Assembly (NCBI GenBank): GCA_945901125.1
Contig: CAMDKD010000007.1
Location: forward strand, 1-64,000
Length of the DNA stretch: 64,000 nt
Source: Bordetella parapertussis
GTDB lineage: Bacteria > Pseudomonadota > Gammaproteobacteria > Burkholderiales > Burkholderiaceae_C
Direction of reading: 5' to 3'
The position numbers were made by a program, and so were the translations under genes. This document shows, one piece after another, positions 17,575 through 26,402 of the stretch (position 1 is the first letter of the stretch; the number at the start of each line of letters is the position of its first letter). The notes beneath the pieces are model-generated. The model saw only the letters and a program-made list of their open reading frames with translations, ran no database searches and was not told the origin of the DNA.

Positions 17575-18362
17575 AGGGATTGCAATTCCATCATCACTTG
17601 GCGGGTGCGCAAGCTGTTAACGCCGCAATGGTAATGCAACAGATTGCGCAACTGAGTTTGCAGTGCGGCGCGGTCTTCGCCAGGCCATTCGGCGCAGACC
17701 CGCAACAACGCTGTCAAGGCGTCGGTAGTTTGCAAAGCGGTATGCAATTGCAGCCACTGAGCGCCGTTCAGACACGGGGACTGCTGACTGGCACGCAAAC
17801 CTGCTTCGGCCAATAAGACGTAATTTTTCTCAGACTGCAAAGGCTGAAGAGTCAGGGTTTGCTGCGTCAGATCCGGCAAAAAACCGATGTCCTTCAACAG
17901 CAGCAATTCAAACGCCCGCAGCAATGGTGCGGTGGTGTTGTCCAGGCCGCTGGAAAGTACCTTGACCGTTTGGCGGTAAATATCAAACAAACTGACATGC
18001 TGATCGTCACGCGCCAACAGCCTGAGCATCAGTTCATTCAAGTAATAACCTGAGAGCAGAGCGTCACCGGTGGGCATGACATGGCCGCCTGCCCATTCAG
18101 CCGATTTCAAGGTGCGGATTTCGCCTTCGCCGCCGAAGCAAACCAAAATCGGTTGCAGCGGCAACAACACGGCGCGCAGTTGCGATGTGGGACGTTTGGC
18201 ACCTTTGGCCACCAGCGCAACCCGCCCCAGATGGCGGGTGAATACTTCCAGAATCAAACTGGACTCGCTCCAGTCGTAATGGTGAAGAACGAAACCCGGT
18301 TCGTCCAACACTCGCTGCGCGGTACTTCTATTCGTAGCCAAAGCTGCGCACCCGCGCTTCAT
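17571..18362 (-). CDS. recO: DNA repair protein RecO
   Basis: RecO helps load RecA on gapped DNA with RecR. The N-terminal OB-fold is seen as DEPGFVLHHYDWSESSLILEV and GRVALVAKGAKRP; the rest is helical, with GYYLNELMLRLL. The longest frame starts at an ATG that overlaps era by 35 bases; TTG (18341) or GTG (18311) starts closer to DEPGFVLH are plausible and match relatives better. The C-terminal region lacks the zinc-binding cysteines, as is common in proteobacterial RecO. Confidence 0.93.
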   Translation of the reverse strand: MKRGCAALATNRSTAQRVLDEPGFVLHHYDWSESSLILEVFTRHLGRVALVAKGAKRPTSQLRAVLLPLQPILVCFGGEGEIRTLKSAEWAGGHVMPTGDALLSGYYLNELMLRLLARDDQHVSLFDIYRQTVKVLSSGLDNTTAPLLRAFELLLLKDIGFLPDLTQQTLTLQPLQSEKNYVLLAEAGLRASQQSPCLNGAQWLQLHTALQTTDALTALLRVCAEWPGEDRAALQTQLRNLLHYHCGVNSLRTRQVMMELQSL

Positions 18363-19251
18363 CGTCGGCCCAGCCGGAGCGCACTTTCACCCACAGCTCC
18401 AGAAACACTTTGGCGTCCATCAGCTTTTCCAATTCCTGTCGCGCCAGCGTGCCGATTTGTTTCAACCGCTCGCCGCCCTCACCTATCACCATGGCTTTGT
18501 GTCCGTCGCGCTCGACAATGATGGTGGCGGCCACGCGCACCATGCGCGAGACAGTTTTGCCCGGCTCTTCGGTGAATTTATCTATGACCACAGTAGATGT
18601 GTAAGGCAGTTCGTCGCCGGTCAAACGAAACAATTTTTCACGAATCATTTCGCTGACCAGAAATTTTTCACTGCGGTCGGTCAACTCATCGGCGGTATAC
18701 CACCAGGCTTGCTCGGGCAAATACTTCTCGCATTGCACCAGCAGGCGTTGAATGTCTTTGGCGTTTTTGGCCGACATGGGCATCAACTCGGCGAAAGCGT
18801 GTTTCTCTTGCATCTCTTGCAGCCAATGGGCGATTTCATGGCGCAAATGCACTTTATCGAGTTTGTTAGCCACCAAAATACAAGGTATGTTTTTGCTCAG
18901 CAAACTCAGCACCTTGGCATCTGCGTCGGCAAAGCTGCCGGCATTGACCACGAACAACACCAAGTCCACATCACCCACCGCACCAAGCACCGTTTTATTC
19001 AATGAGCGGTTCAAAGCATTGGCATGCGCGGTTTGAAAACCGGGTGTGTCCACAAAAATGAATTGGGTGTTGTCGGCATTGTGTATGCCGGTGATGCGGT
19101 GGCGCGTGGTCTGCGCCTTGCGAGAAGTGATGCTGATTTTCTGGCCGACCAGTGCGTTTAGTAACGTGGATTTGCCCACATTGGGCTTGCCGATGATGGC
19201 AACTGTGCCGCAGCGTTGCGGGCCTGCGCTTGTTTCTGTGCTGTCTGTCAT
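18328..19251 (-). CDS. era: GTPase Era
   Basis: Era is an essential GTPase that binds the 3' end of 16S rRNA in small-subunit assembly. GKPNVGKSTLLNALVG (G1), DTPGF (G3) and NKLD (G4) are evident. The C-terminal KH domain shows KAMVIGEGGERLKQIGTLARQ and FLELWVKVRSGWADDE. Length is 307 residues. The start overlaps the rnc stop by four bases, the conserved rnc-era pairing. Confidence 0.97.
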   Translation of the reverse strand: MTDSTETSAGPQRCGTVAIIGKPNVGKSTLLNALVGQKISITSRKAQTTRHRITGIHNADNTQFIFVDTPGFQTAHANALNRSLNKTVLGAVGDVDLVLFVVNAGSFADADAKVLSLLSKNIPCILVANKLDKVHLRHEIAHWLQEMQEKHAFAELMPMSAKNAKDIQRLLVQCEKYLPEQAWWYTADELTDRSEKFLVSEMIREKLFRLTGDELPYTSTVVIDKFTEEPGKTVSRMVRVAATIIVERDGHKAMVIGEGGERLKQIGTLARQELEKLMDAKVFLELWVKVRSGWADDEARVRSFGYE

Positions 19252-19946
19252 TGCGGATGCTCCTTAAGCCATTGGAGCATGGCCAGGGCTGCGGCTTGTT
19301 CGCCGCTGCGTCTGGAGCTGCCGATGCCGCGTTGTGATTGTTTCAATTCGGTCACTTCACACTCGACATCAAAGGTTTGCTGGTGCGCCGCACCGGTGGT
19401 GCCGACCACACGGTAAACCGGCAGTTGCCAGCGGCGTGCCTGCAACCATTCCTGCAATTCGGTTTTGGGATCTTTGGCCGCTGCTGTCATGGTCGGTGAC
19501 ACATCCAGCTTTTCAAACAAGCGCTGCACCAAAGCTTGCGCCTTTTCAAAACCGGCGTCTAAATACACAGCACCTATGACGGCTTCCAGCGCATCCGCCA
19601 GTATGGATGGCCTGTGCTGACCGCCGGAACGCATTTCGCCTTCACCCAGCCTGACCATACCGGCCAAGCCGAGTTCCATGGCCAGTTTGTGCAATGTGTC
19701 CTGCTTAACCAAGTTGGCGCGCACCCGTGACAAATCGCCTTCGGGCTGATCATGCAATGCGCGGTACAGCATGCCGGAGACGGCCAGATTCAGCACCGAA
19801 TCACCGAGAAATTCAAGTCGTTCGTTATGCGGCGTGCCGAAACTGCGGTGCGTCAAAGACAGTGTCAGCAAACGGGGATCGCTGAACACATGCTGTAGGC
19901 GGGCCTGCAAAGCTTGCTGGGTCGAGTCTTGCGGCACCTGGCTCAT
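19248..19946 (-). CDS. rnc: Ribonuclease III
   Basis: RNase III cuts double-stranded RNA and processes rRNA precursors. The endonuclease signature NERLEFLGDSVLNLAVS lies near residues 40-56, with ILADALEAVIGAVYLDAG as the second metal-binding block. The C-terminal double-stranded-RNA-binding domain ends GSSRRSGEQAAALAMLQWL. The 232-residue length is normal. It lies two bases after lepB, which is the usual order. Confidence 0.97.
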   Translation of the reverse strand: MSQVPQDSTQQALQARLQHVFSDPRLLTLSLTHRSFGTPHNERLEFLGDSVLNLAVSGMLYRALHDQPEGDLSRVRANLVKQDTLHKLAMELGLAGMVRLGEGEMRSGGQHRPSILADALEAVIGAVYLDAGFEKAQALVQRLFEKLDVSPTMTAAAKDPKTELQEWLQARRWQLPVYRVVGTTGAAHQQTFDVECEVTELKQSQRGIGSSRRSGEQAAALAMLQWLKEHPQ

Positions 19947-19948
19947 GT

Positions 19949-20953
19949 TCAGTCGAAACTGCCTATGCGCGATAAGTTGGAAAAATTCATCCAGACAAAA
20001 AAGGCTTTGCCGACAAGGTTTTTGTCAGGCACAAAACCCCAGTAACGCGAATCCAGCGAGTTGTCCCGGTTGTCACCCATCATGAAGTAGTGACCGGCCG
20101 GCACCGTGCATTCCAAGCCTTCGACGCTGTAAGTGCAGTTTTCCTTGAATGCAAAATCATCGATGCCGCTGACGAAATTCGGGGTTCTCTCGTCATTGAG
20201 CAAACGGTGTTTACGCAATGTGTTCATTTCAGCAGGAGCACTTCCTATAGGCAGGTCTTCCTCAAACTGCTTGCTGTAGCGCATATTGTCGGCATCGAAA
20301 AATTCAGGAACGGCGACTTTGCTGACCGGCTGACCGTTGATGGTCAATACCTTGTTCAGATAAGCGACTTTGTCGCCGGGTATACCAACCACGCGCTTGA
20401 TGTAGTCCAGACTGGGTTTGGGCGGGTAGCGAAACACCATGACATCGCCTCGGTTGACCGGTGTTCCTTGGGTGAGTTTGTAATTGATCACCGGCAGGCG
20501 AAAACCGTAATGGAATTTATTCACCAGAATCAGGTCGCCGACATGCAGCGTGGGAATCATGGAGCCGGAAGGGATTTTGAACGGTTCAAATAAAAATGAA
20601 CGCAGCACGAACACGGCGGCAATGACTGGAAATAAACCGGCGGTCCAGTCCATCCACCAGGGCTGACGCAGCAGTTCATCACGCGCTTTCAAAAAAGAAC
20701 TGTCGTCTTCTTTGGGGGTGATGCCCTGGTTTTTCAATTCGACCAGTCGGTTGGCATGTTGCGTATCGAGTTGCAACACAGCAGCACGCCGGCGCGGTAG
20801 GAAAAACAGTTGTTCGGCCAGCCAGTAGACACCGCTGACGGCAGTGGCAAGAAACAGCAGCAAGGCAAAAGAGCCTTCTATATTGCCGCTGTACCAGGCG
20901 GCGGCGTAACCGACAAAGCCGGTCAGGATGATGGCGGTGATGGCGGCTATCAA
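19949..20953 (-). CDS. lepB: Signal peptidase I
   Basis: LepB cleaves signal peptides from exported proteins at the periplasmic face of the inner membrane. Two N-terminal membrane segments are visible, then KIPSGSMIPTLHVGD with the catalytic Ser near residue 131, DYIKRVVGIPGDKV with the general-base Lys, and the box E motif GDNRDNSLDSRYWGFV. Translation starts at a TTG that overlaps the lepA stop (TTGA). The 334 residues include a 35-residue cytosolic loop typical of Betaproteobacteria. Confidence 0.96.
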   Translation of the reverse strand: MIAAITAIILTGFVGYAAAWYSGNIEGSFALLLFLATAVSGVYWLAEQLFFLPRRRAAVLQLDTQHANRLVELKNQGITPKEDDSSFLKARDELLRQPWWMDWTAGLFPVIAAVFVLRSFLFEPFKIPSGSMIPTLHVGDLILVNKFHYGFRLPVINYKLTQGTPVNRGDVMVFRYPPKPSLDYIKRVVGIPGDKVAYLNKVLTINGQPVSKVAVPEFFDADNMRYSKQFEEDLPIGSAPAEMNTLRKHRLLNDERTPNFVSGIDDFAFKENCTYSVEGLECTVPAGHYFMMGDNRDNSLDSRYWGFVPDKNLVGKAFFVWMNFSNLSRIGSFD

Positions 20954-22761
20954 TCTTCCACCTGCAATATCGCCAAAAAGGCTTCCTGGGGTACTTCCAC
21001 CGATCCGATTTGTTTCATGCGTTTTTTACCTGCTTTTTGTTTCTCTAGAAGTTTGCGTTTGCGGCTGATGTCGCCGCCATAGCATTTTGCCAGCACGTTT
21101 TTACGCAAGGCTTTGATGGATTCACGCGCAATGATATTGGCACCGATGGCCGCTTGAATCGCGACATCAAACATTTGGCGGCTGATGATTTCGCGCATTT
21201 TCGACACCACAGCGCGGCCGCGGTATTGCGATTGGCTGCGGTGGACGATGATGGACAGCGCATCGACCCGCTCGCCGTTGAGAAGAATATCCACTTTGAC
21301 GACATCAGCAGATCGGTATTCCTTGAACTCATAGTCCATGGACGCATAGCCGCGGCTGACGCTTTTGAGTTTGTCGAAGAAGTCGAGCACGATCTCGCCC
21401 AGCGGCATTTCATAGGTCAGCATGACCTGGCGGCCGTGGTAAGCCATGTTCAATTGCACACCGCGCTTTTGGTTGGCCAAGGTCATGACCGCACCCACAT
21501 AATCCTGCGGCATGTACAAATGCACGGTCACTATGGGTTCGCGGATTTCTTCCATCTTGCTGGCTTCGGGCATCTTGGACGGGTTTTCCACCATGATGAT
21601 TTCCCCGTCAGCGCGCAACACCTGGTAAACCACGCTGGGCGCGGTGGTGATCAGGTCTTGATCGAACTCGCGCTCCAAACGTTCTTGCACGATTTCCATG
21701 TGCAGCAAGCCCAGAAAACCGCAGCGAAAACCAAAACCCAGCGCTTGCGACACCTCGGGCTCGTAGCGCAGAGACGAATCATTGAGCTTGAGTTTTTCCA
21801 AAGCATCGCGCAAAGCGTCGTACTGGTTGGCCTCGGTCGGGTACAAACCGGCGAACACCTGGGGCTGGATTTCTTTGAAGCCCGGCAAGGCTTCGGTGGC
21901 AGTGGCAGCAGCGCCGCCGGTTCCGGGTTTGATCAAGGTGACCGTGTCGCCTACTTTCGCCGCCTGCAATTCTTTGATACCGGCGATGATGTAACCCACC
22001 TGCCCGGCTTCCAGCGATTCACGCGGCTCGTTGGCCGGTGTGAACACGCCGAGGTTGTCGGCGTTGTAAGTGGCACCTGAGGCCATCATTTTGATGCGCT
22101 CGCCTTTGGCCAGCCGGCCGTCGACCACACGCACCAGCATGACCACGCCGACATAGGTATCAAACCAGCTGTCAACAATCATGGCGCGCAAAGGCGCATC
22201 CGGGTTGCCGCGCGGCGGCGGTATTTTGACGATGATGGCTTCCAGAATTTCTTCCACGCCCATGCCGGTCTTGGCTGAACAAGGAATGGCTTCACTGGCA
22301 TCTATGCCGATGACATCTTCTATCTCTGTTTTGGCGTTTTCCGGATCAGCCGAAGCCAGATCCATTTTGTTGAGCACCGGCACCACCTCAACACCGAGGT
22401 CGAGCGCGGTATAGCAATTGGCAACCGTCTGAGCTTCCACGCCTTGGCTGGCATCGACCACCAGCAAAGCACCTTCGCAGGCGGACAAAGAACGGCTTAC
22501 CTCGTAGGAAAAATCGACATGCCCGGGGGTATCGATCAAATTGAGGTTGTAAATCTGTCCGTCTTTGGCTTTGTAGCGCAGTGCAGCGGTCTGCGCCTTG
22601 ATGGTTATCCCACGCTCTTTTTCAATATCCATCGAGTCCAGCACTTGGGCTTCCATCTCCCGGTCGCTCAAGCCGCCGCAGCGTTGAATGATGCGATCTG
22701 CCAGCGTGGATTTGCCGTGATCGATGTGCGCGATGATAGAAAAATTTCTGATGTGGTTCAT
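20950..22761 (-). CDS. lepA: Elongation factor 4 (back-translocating GTPase)
   Basis: LepA acts on stalled or mis-translocated ribosomes. The start MNHIRNFSIIAHIDHGKSTL contains the G1 loop, DTPGHVDF is G3 and NKMD is G4. The LepA-specific C-terminal domain is seen as CYGGDISRKRKLLEKQKAG. The protein has 603 residues from the ATG at 22761; a TTG one codon earlier is unnecessary. It begins the leftward operon lepA-lepB-rnc-era-recO-pdxJ-acpS-nagZ, all genes nearly touching. A strong leftward terminator sits 46 bases upstream. Confidence 0.97.
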   Translation of the reverse strand: MNHIRNFSIIAHIDHGKSTLADRIIQRCGGLSDREMEAQVLDSMDIEKERGITIKAQTAALRYKAKDGQIYNLNLIDTPGHVDFSYEVSRSLSACEGALLVVDASQGVEAQTVANCYTALDLGVEVVPVLNKMDLASADPENAKTEIEDVIGIDASEAIPCSAKTGMGVEEILEAIIVKIPPPRGNPDAPLRAMIVDSWFDTYVGVVMLVRVVDGRLAKGERIKMMASGATYNADNLGVFTPANEPRESLEAGQVGYIIAGIKELQAAKVGDTVTLIKPGTGGAAATATEALPGFKEIQPQVFAGLYPTEANQYDALRDALEKLKLNDSSLRYEPEVSQALGFGFRCGFLGLLHMEIVQERLEREFDQDLITTAPSVVYQVLRADGEIIMVENPSKMPEASKMEEIREPIVTVHLYMPQDYVGAVMTLANQKRGVQLNMAYHGRQVMLTYEMPLGEIVLDFFDKLKSVSRGYASMDYEFKEYRSADVVKVDILLNGERVDALSIIVHRSQSQYRGRAVVSKMREIISRQMFDVAIQAAIGANIIARESIKALRKNVLAKCYGGDISRKRKLLEKQKAGKKRMKQIGSVEVPQEAFLAILQVED

Positions 22762-22806
22762 CAATGCAAGCGTTTAAGTGTTTGAATTTACAAAGGAGAA
22801 AGGCAT

Positions 22807-22837
22807 AAAAAAGGGCGCGTCAGGTGATGACGCGCCC
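22807..22837 (-). terminator. Strong intrinsic terminator on the leftward strand
   Basis: A perfect 10-bp GC-rich stem (GGGCGCGTCA...TGACGCGCCC, five-base loop) is followed on the leftward strand by six U residues. It lies between the candidate small RNA and the lepA start, so it ends that RNA and also insulates lepA from mucD read-through. lepA must then rely on a promoter inside about 45 bases or on partial read-through. Confidence 0.85.
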
Positions 22838-22946
22838 GGAACCAACAATCTATGGCAACTGCGATAGTTGGAACTTCATTGTAGGCAGAAAGCCCGAAGC
22901 TGATAGCTTCTGAAGGTCTTTCGTCCGCCAATGGTAAGCCCTGGAC
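22807..22946 (-). ncRNA. Candidate small RNA between mucD and lepA
   Basis: A transcript of about 140 nt is predicted from promoter-like elements (TTGAAA, 15 bases, TATAAC) and a U-tailed terminator. In between there is no open reading frame of note. Several hairpins can form: GAAGCT-gat-AGCTTC (22896-22910) and CAACT-gcgat-AGTTG (22856-22870), plus the terminator stem. I do not recognise it as 6S RNA, tmRNA, RNase P RNA or SRP RNA. It could instead be a lepA leader with an attenuator. Structure and position are seen; expression is inference. Confidence 0.5.
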
Positions 22947-22952
22947 GTCAAA

Positions 22953-22979
22953 GTTATACACAGTTTATACACATTTCAA
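22953..22979 (-). promoter_or_regulatory. Putative sigma-70 promoter for the candidate small RNA
   Basis: On the leftward strand TTGAAA (22974-22979) and TATAAC (22953-22958) are spaced by 15 bases, slightly short of the ideal 17. A start site near 22946 would place the first hairpin within 40 bases. The elements coincide with two DnaA-box-like 9-mers. Confidence 0.4.
22954..22973 (+). promoter_or_regulatory. Two tandem DnaA-box-like 9-mers
   Basis: TTATACACA occurs twice, at 22954-22962 and 22965-22973, both matching the TTATNCACA consensus and offset by 11 bases, about one helical turn. They overlap the putative promoter, so DnaA (if it binds) would act as a repressor. Two chance hits in AT-rich DNA are also possible. 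Confidence 0.35.
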
Positions 22980-23230
22980 TTTGCGATTGTTTAGAATAAC
23001 TTGTGGGTGAACTGTGGATCGCTATGTACAACCCTATTTTCATCCCGCATGGTGGCTAAATCTGTCTTTCTTATATCGATTTTCATGATTTTAAGATCTT
23101 GCTTAGATTAAATGAAGATGATCAAACTGTTTTTGTTAGTTTGCACTCACATTGAAAATATTTTTAAACAGCGTTGGAAGAACCCGTCATTTGCTTAAAC
23201 AACGGGTTTACCCGTGGTGGCGCTGTCACT
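22974..23230. other. AT-rich spacer between mucD and the candidate small RNA
   Basis: No gene is supported. Near the mucD stop lies a hairpin (AACCCGT...ACGGGTT, 23181-23208, 14-base loop) without a U-tract, a possible weak transcript end for mucD. The rest is AT rich with no clear repeat. Confidence 0.45.
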
Positions 23231-24715
23231 TCAACGCGGCCGGATGACCGTGTATTGCGACCATTCACCCCGGCGCAGCAAGACACTCACTGATTTGCTT
23301 TTGTCCAGCTTACCGACCACCTGGGCAAAAGCCTTGGTGTCCAACACTTCGGTGTTGGCGATCTGCGTGACCACATCTCCTTCGCGAATGCCGGCGCGCA
23401 AAGCCGGTTCAGCCACGGCATCAACCCGCACACCACCTTTTAACTTCAACTCTTTTTTCTGCGCATCGGTCAAGTCGCTGACGGTCAAACCCAGCAATTG
23501 AACAGCCGCATTTGGCTCTGTTTTTTTCTGAGGTGCTGCGCCGGTCTTAGCCGTTGGTTTATCGGCTTCAAATTCACCGACGGTGATAGAGATGTCCTTG
23601 GTCACGCCACGACGTAACAATGAAAGATTACTTTGCGTCCCGGGCTTGGTACCGCCGACGGTTCGCGGCAGGTCAGAAGATTTTTCAATCGTCTTGCCGT
23701 CAAACTTCAAAATGATGTCGCCTGCTTCAATGCCTGCTTTTTCGGCGGGGGAGCCCGGCTCTACGCTGCTGACAAAAGCCCCTTGCGGTTTGGCCATGCC
23801 CAGTGATTCGGCGACTTCTTTGCTGACCTCACCGATACCGACACCCAGACGGCCGCGCTGTACCCGTCCGTTGGCGCGCAACTGGTTGCTGACGTTGGCA
23901 GCTTCATCAATAGGGATGGCGAAGGAAATGCCCATGAAACCGCCGGAGCGTGAATAAATCTGGCTGTTGATGCCGATCACTTCACCGCGCATATTGATCA
24001 GCGGACCGCCGGAGTTGCCGGGGTTGATGGCCACATCGGTTTGGATAAATGGCAGGTAGTCGCCGGTGTCACGGCCCTTGGCGCTGACGATGCCGGCGGT
24101 GACCGTGTTTTCCAGACCGAAGGGCGAGCCTATGGCCATGACCCATTCGCCGACTTTGAGCCGGTTGGGGTCGCCCAATTTCACCGGCGGTAATCCGCTG
24201 GCTTCGATTTTGACCACAGCGACATCGGTGCGTCTGTCGGCACCGATGATGCGGGCCACGAACTCGCGCTTGTCGGTCAAAGTAACTATGACTTGCTCGG
24301 CACCGTCGACCACGTGCGCATTGGTCATGATGATGCCGTCTGCTGTGAGGATAAAGCCAGAGCCCACACCGCGCGGTTGGTCTTCGGGTTGTTGCTGAGG
24401 CCGGTTTGGACGTTGCTGCCTCGGTGCGCCGGGCGGGGGCATGCCGAAGAAGCGCCGGAACAATTCCTGCATTTCCTCGTCCTGCGGATCCGCCGGTTGA
24501 GCGGCCGATTGAGGCACGGACTTGTCTATCGTGCGTATATTGACCACGGACGGACCGACCAGTTCAACCAGGTCGGTGAAATCCGGCAGCGTGCGGGTTT
24601 GCGCTTGGGCCTGACCCAGAGAAACTGTTGCTGGCAAAAGCCAGCCTGCCAAGCTGAACACACTAGCCAGCATGATAGAAAAAACATGTTTGCGAGCATT
24701 GAAATGAATCAACAT
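23231..24715 (-). CDS. mucD: Periplasmic serine protease, HtrA/DegQ/MucD family
   Basis: This trypsin-like protease and chaperone degrades misfolded envelope proteins. The 494-residue precursor has a signal peptide (to about residue 39), a linker rich in Pro/Gln (93-113), the catalytic triad His134 (TNAHVVDG), Asp164 (RRTDVAVVK) and Ser235 (NPGNSGGPL), and two PDZ domains (about 285-370 and 400-490). A GGGAGAAATC site precedes the ATG. In related genomes it follows rpoE-rseA-rseB (mucA/B) and precedes lepA; here the sigma-factor genes are missing and fabF comes directly before it. Confidence 0.95.
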   Translation of the reverse strand: MLIHFNARKHVFSIMLASVFSLAGWLLPATVSLGQAQAQTRTLPDFTDLVELVGPSVVNIRTIDKSVPQSAAQPADPQDEEMQELFRRFFGMPPPGAPRQQRPNRPQQQPEDQPRGVGSGFILTADGIIMTNAHVVDGAEQVIVTLTDKREFVARIIGADRRTDVAVVKIEASGLPPVKLGDPNRLKVGEWVMAIGSPFGLENTVTAGIVSAKGRDTGDYLPFIQTDVAINPGNSGGPLINMRGEVIGINSQIYSRSGGFMGISFAIPIDEAANVSNQLRANGRVQRGRLGVGIGEVSKEVAESLGMAKPQGAFVSSVEPGSPAEKAGIEAGDIILKFDGKTIEKSSDLPRTVGGTKPGTQSNLSLLRRGVTKDISITVGEFEADKPTAKTGAAPQKKTEPNAAVQLLGLTVSDLTDAQKKELKLKGGVRVDAVAEPALRAGIREGDVVTQIANTEVLDTKAFAQVVGKLDKSKSVSVLLRRGEWSQYTVIRPR

Positions 24716-24819
24716 CTTTGATTTCTCCCTGAAGGTGGTTTTACGGTTGTAACGACAATCACCCGGTAAAGGCCTACATCACAAAAGATTCCTTGAACCG
24801 GCAAGGTCTTTGTGCCGGC

Positions 24820-26064
24820 TCAAATACGCTTGAAAACCAGTGTTCCGTTGGTACCGCCGAAGCCGAAATTGTTTTTCATGGCCACGTCGATACGCATGTC
24901 ACGTGCCTCGTTGGGGCAATAGTCCAGGTCGCATTCGGGATCGGGGTTGTGCAGATTGATGGTTGGAGGCGCTTTTTGATCATGCAAAGCCAATACCGTG
25001 AAAACACTTTCAATGCCACCGGCTCCACCCAGCAAATGGCCGGTCATGGATTTGGTGGAACTGACCACCAGGTCATGCGCGTGCGAACCGAAAGCCGCCT
25101 TGATGGCATGCGTTTCGTTGATGTCGCCCAGCGGGGTTGAGGTGCCGTGCGCATTGAGGTATTGCACTTGATCTGGAGACATTCCGGCGTTTTTCAAGGC
25201 AGCCTGCATGGAGCGGCGCGGGCCATCCATGTTCGGGGCCGTCATGTGACCGGCGTCAGCGCTGCGTCCGTAGCCGACCAATTCGGCATACATGCGCGCG
25301 CCGCGCGCCTTGGCGTATTCATATTCTTCCAGCACCATGACGCCGGCGCCTTCGCCCAGCACAAAACCGTCGCGGTCTTTGTCCCAAGGGCGGGATGCGG
25401 TTTTCGGGTCGTCGTTGCGGGTGGACAAGGCGCGCATGGCGGCAAAACCGCCCAGTCCCAGCGGTGAAACCGTGGCTTCCGAACCGCCTGCCACCATGAC
25501 ATCGGCGTCACCGTATTCAATGATGCGCCCGGCTTCACCGATGCTGTGCAAACCCGTGCTGCAAGCCGTGGCTATGGCCAGATTCGGGCCTTTGAAACCG
25601 CAGCGCATGGACACATGACCGGAGATCATGTTGATGATGCTGGCCGGCACAAAGAAAGGCGAAATGCGGCGCGGGCCGCGCGCCATCAACTCGTCGCGCA
25701 TGTTTTCGATCAAGGGCAGGCCGCCGATGCCCGAGCCGATCAAGCAGCCGATGCGGTACGACAGTTCTTCATCCAGCGCATCGCCGGTCGGCAAACCGGC
25801 ATCCGCCACAGCCTGCAAACCGGCAGCCACACCCAAGTGTATGAAGCGGTCCATGGTGCGCGCTTCCTTGGGCGAGATGTACTCGTCGAGGTTGAAGTTT
25901 TTGACCTCGCCGGCGAAATGACAGGCAAAGGCAGACGCATCAAACAAAGTGATGGCATCTATACCGGATTGACCGGCCAGAATCTGCTTCCAGGACGCCT
26001 GAGCAGTGTTTCCCACGGGAGACACACAGCCCAGTCCGGTCACGACAACGCGACGACGACTCAT
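24820..26064 (-). CDS. fabF: 3-oxoacyl-[ACP] synthase II
   Basis: FabF extends acyl-ACP by condensation with malonyl-ACP. The 414-residue protein has the nucleophile Cys in ATACSTGLHSIG, the active-site His in LNAHGTSTPLGD, another in STKSMTGHLLGGAGG, and the terminal NNFGFGGTNGTLVF. It lies 15 bases after acpP and ends the leftward fab operon; 104 bases separate it from mucD. Confidence 0.97.
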   Translation of the reverse strand: MSRRRVVVTGLGCVSPVGNTAQASWKQILAGQSGIDAITLFDASAFACHFAGEVKNFNLDEYISPKEARTMDRFIHLGVAAGLQAVADAGLPTGDALDEELSYRIGCLIGSGIGGLPLIENMRDELMARGPRRISPFFVPASIINMISGHVSMRCGFKGPNLAIATACSTGLHSIGEAGRIIEYGDADVMVAGGSEATVSPLGLGGFAAMRALSTRNDDPKTASRPWDKDRDGFVLGEGAGVMVLEEYEYAKARGARMYAELVGYGRSADAGHMTAPNMDGPRRSMQAALKNAGMSPDQVQYLNAHGTSTPLGDINETHAIKAAFGSHAHDLVVSSTKSMTGHLLGGAGGIESVFTVLALHDQKAPPTINLHNPDPECDLDYCPNEARDMRIDVAMKNNFGFGGTNGTLVFKRI

Positions 26065-26079
26065 GCGAAACCTCGAAAC

Positions 26080-26319
26080 TCAGGCTTTTTTGTGGTTCAA
26101 AGCGTAATCAATGGCGTTTTGCACGGTGGTGATTTTTTCAGCGTCTTCATCTGGGATTTCGATACCGAACTCATCCTCCAGCGCCATCACCAGTTCTACG
26201 GTGTCCAACGAGTCGGCACCCAGATCAGCCACAAAAGCTTTTTCAGATGTGACTTGGGACTCTTCCACGCCGAGTTGTTCGGCAATGATTTTTTTGACTC
26301 GTGATTCAATATCGCTCAT
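26080..26319 (-). CDS. acpP: Acyl carrier protein
   Basis: This 79-residue acidic, helical protein carries growing acyl chains on a phosphopantetheine arm. The attachment Ser is in ADLGADSLDTVELVMALE, and the N-terminus MSDIESRVKKIIAEQLGV is typical. AcpS, encoded at 16439-16843, would activate it. It lies between fabG and fabF. Confidence 0.98.
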   Translation of the reverse strand: MSDIESRVKKIIAEQLGVEESQVTSEKAFVADLGADSLDTVELVMALEDEFGIEIPDEDAEKITTVQNAIDYALNHKKA

Positions 26320-26402
26320 GGTTCCCTCAAAGGGTTGTGGTTAGAAGTCCGCGATTTTAGCCGCGCGGACGATACGGCTTGATTCTGGCTTATACCGAGG
26401 CT

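Noticed and set aside
22954..22973. Replication origin suggested by two DnaA boxes
   Set aside because: Only two boxes, no adjoining dnaA/dnaN/gidA genes and no DnaA-trio or unwinding element; a local regulatory site is the most that can be said.
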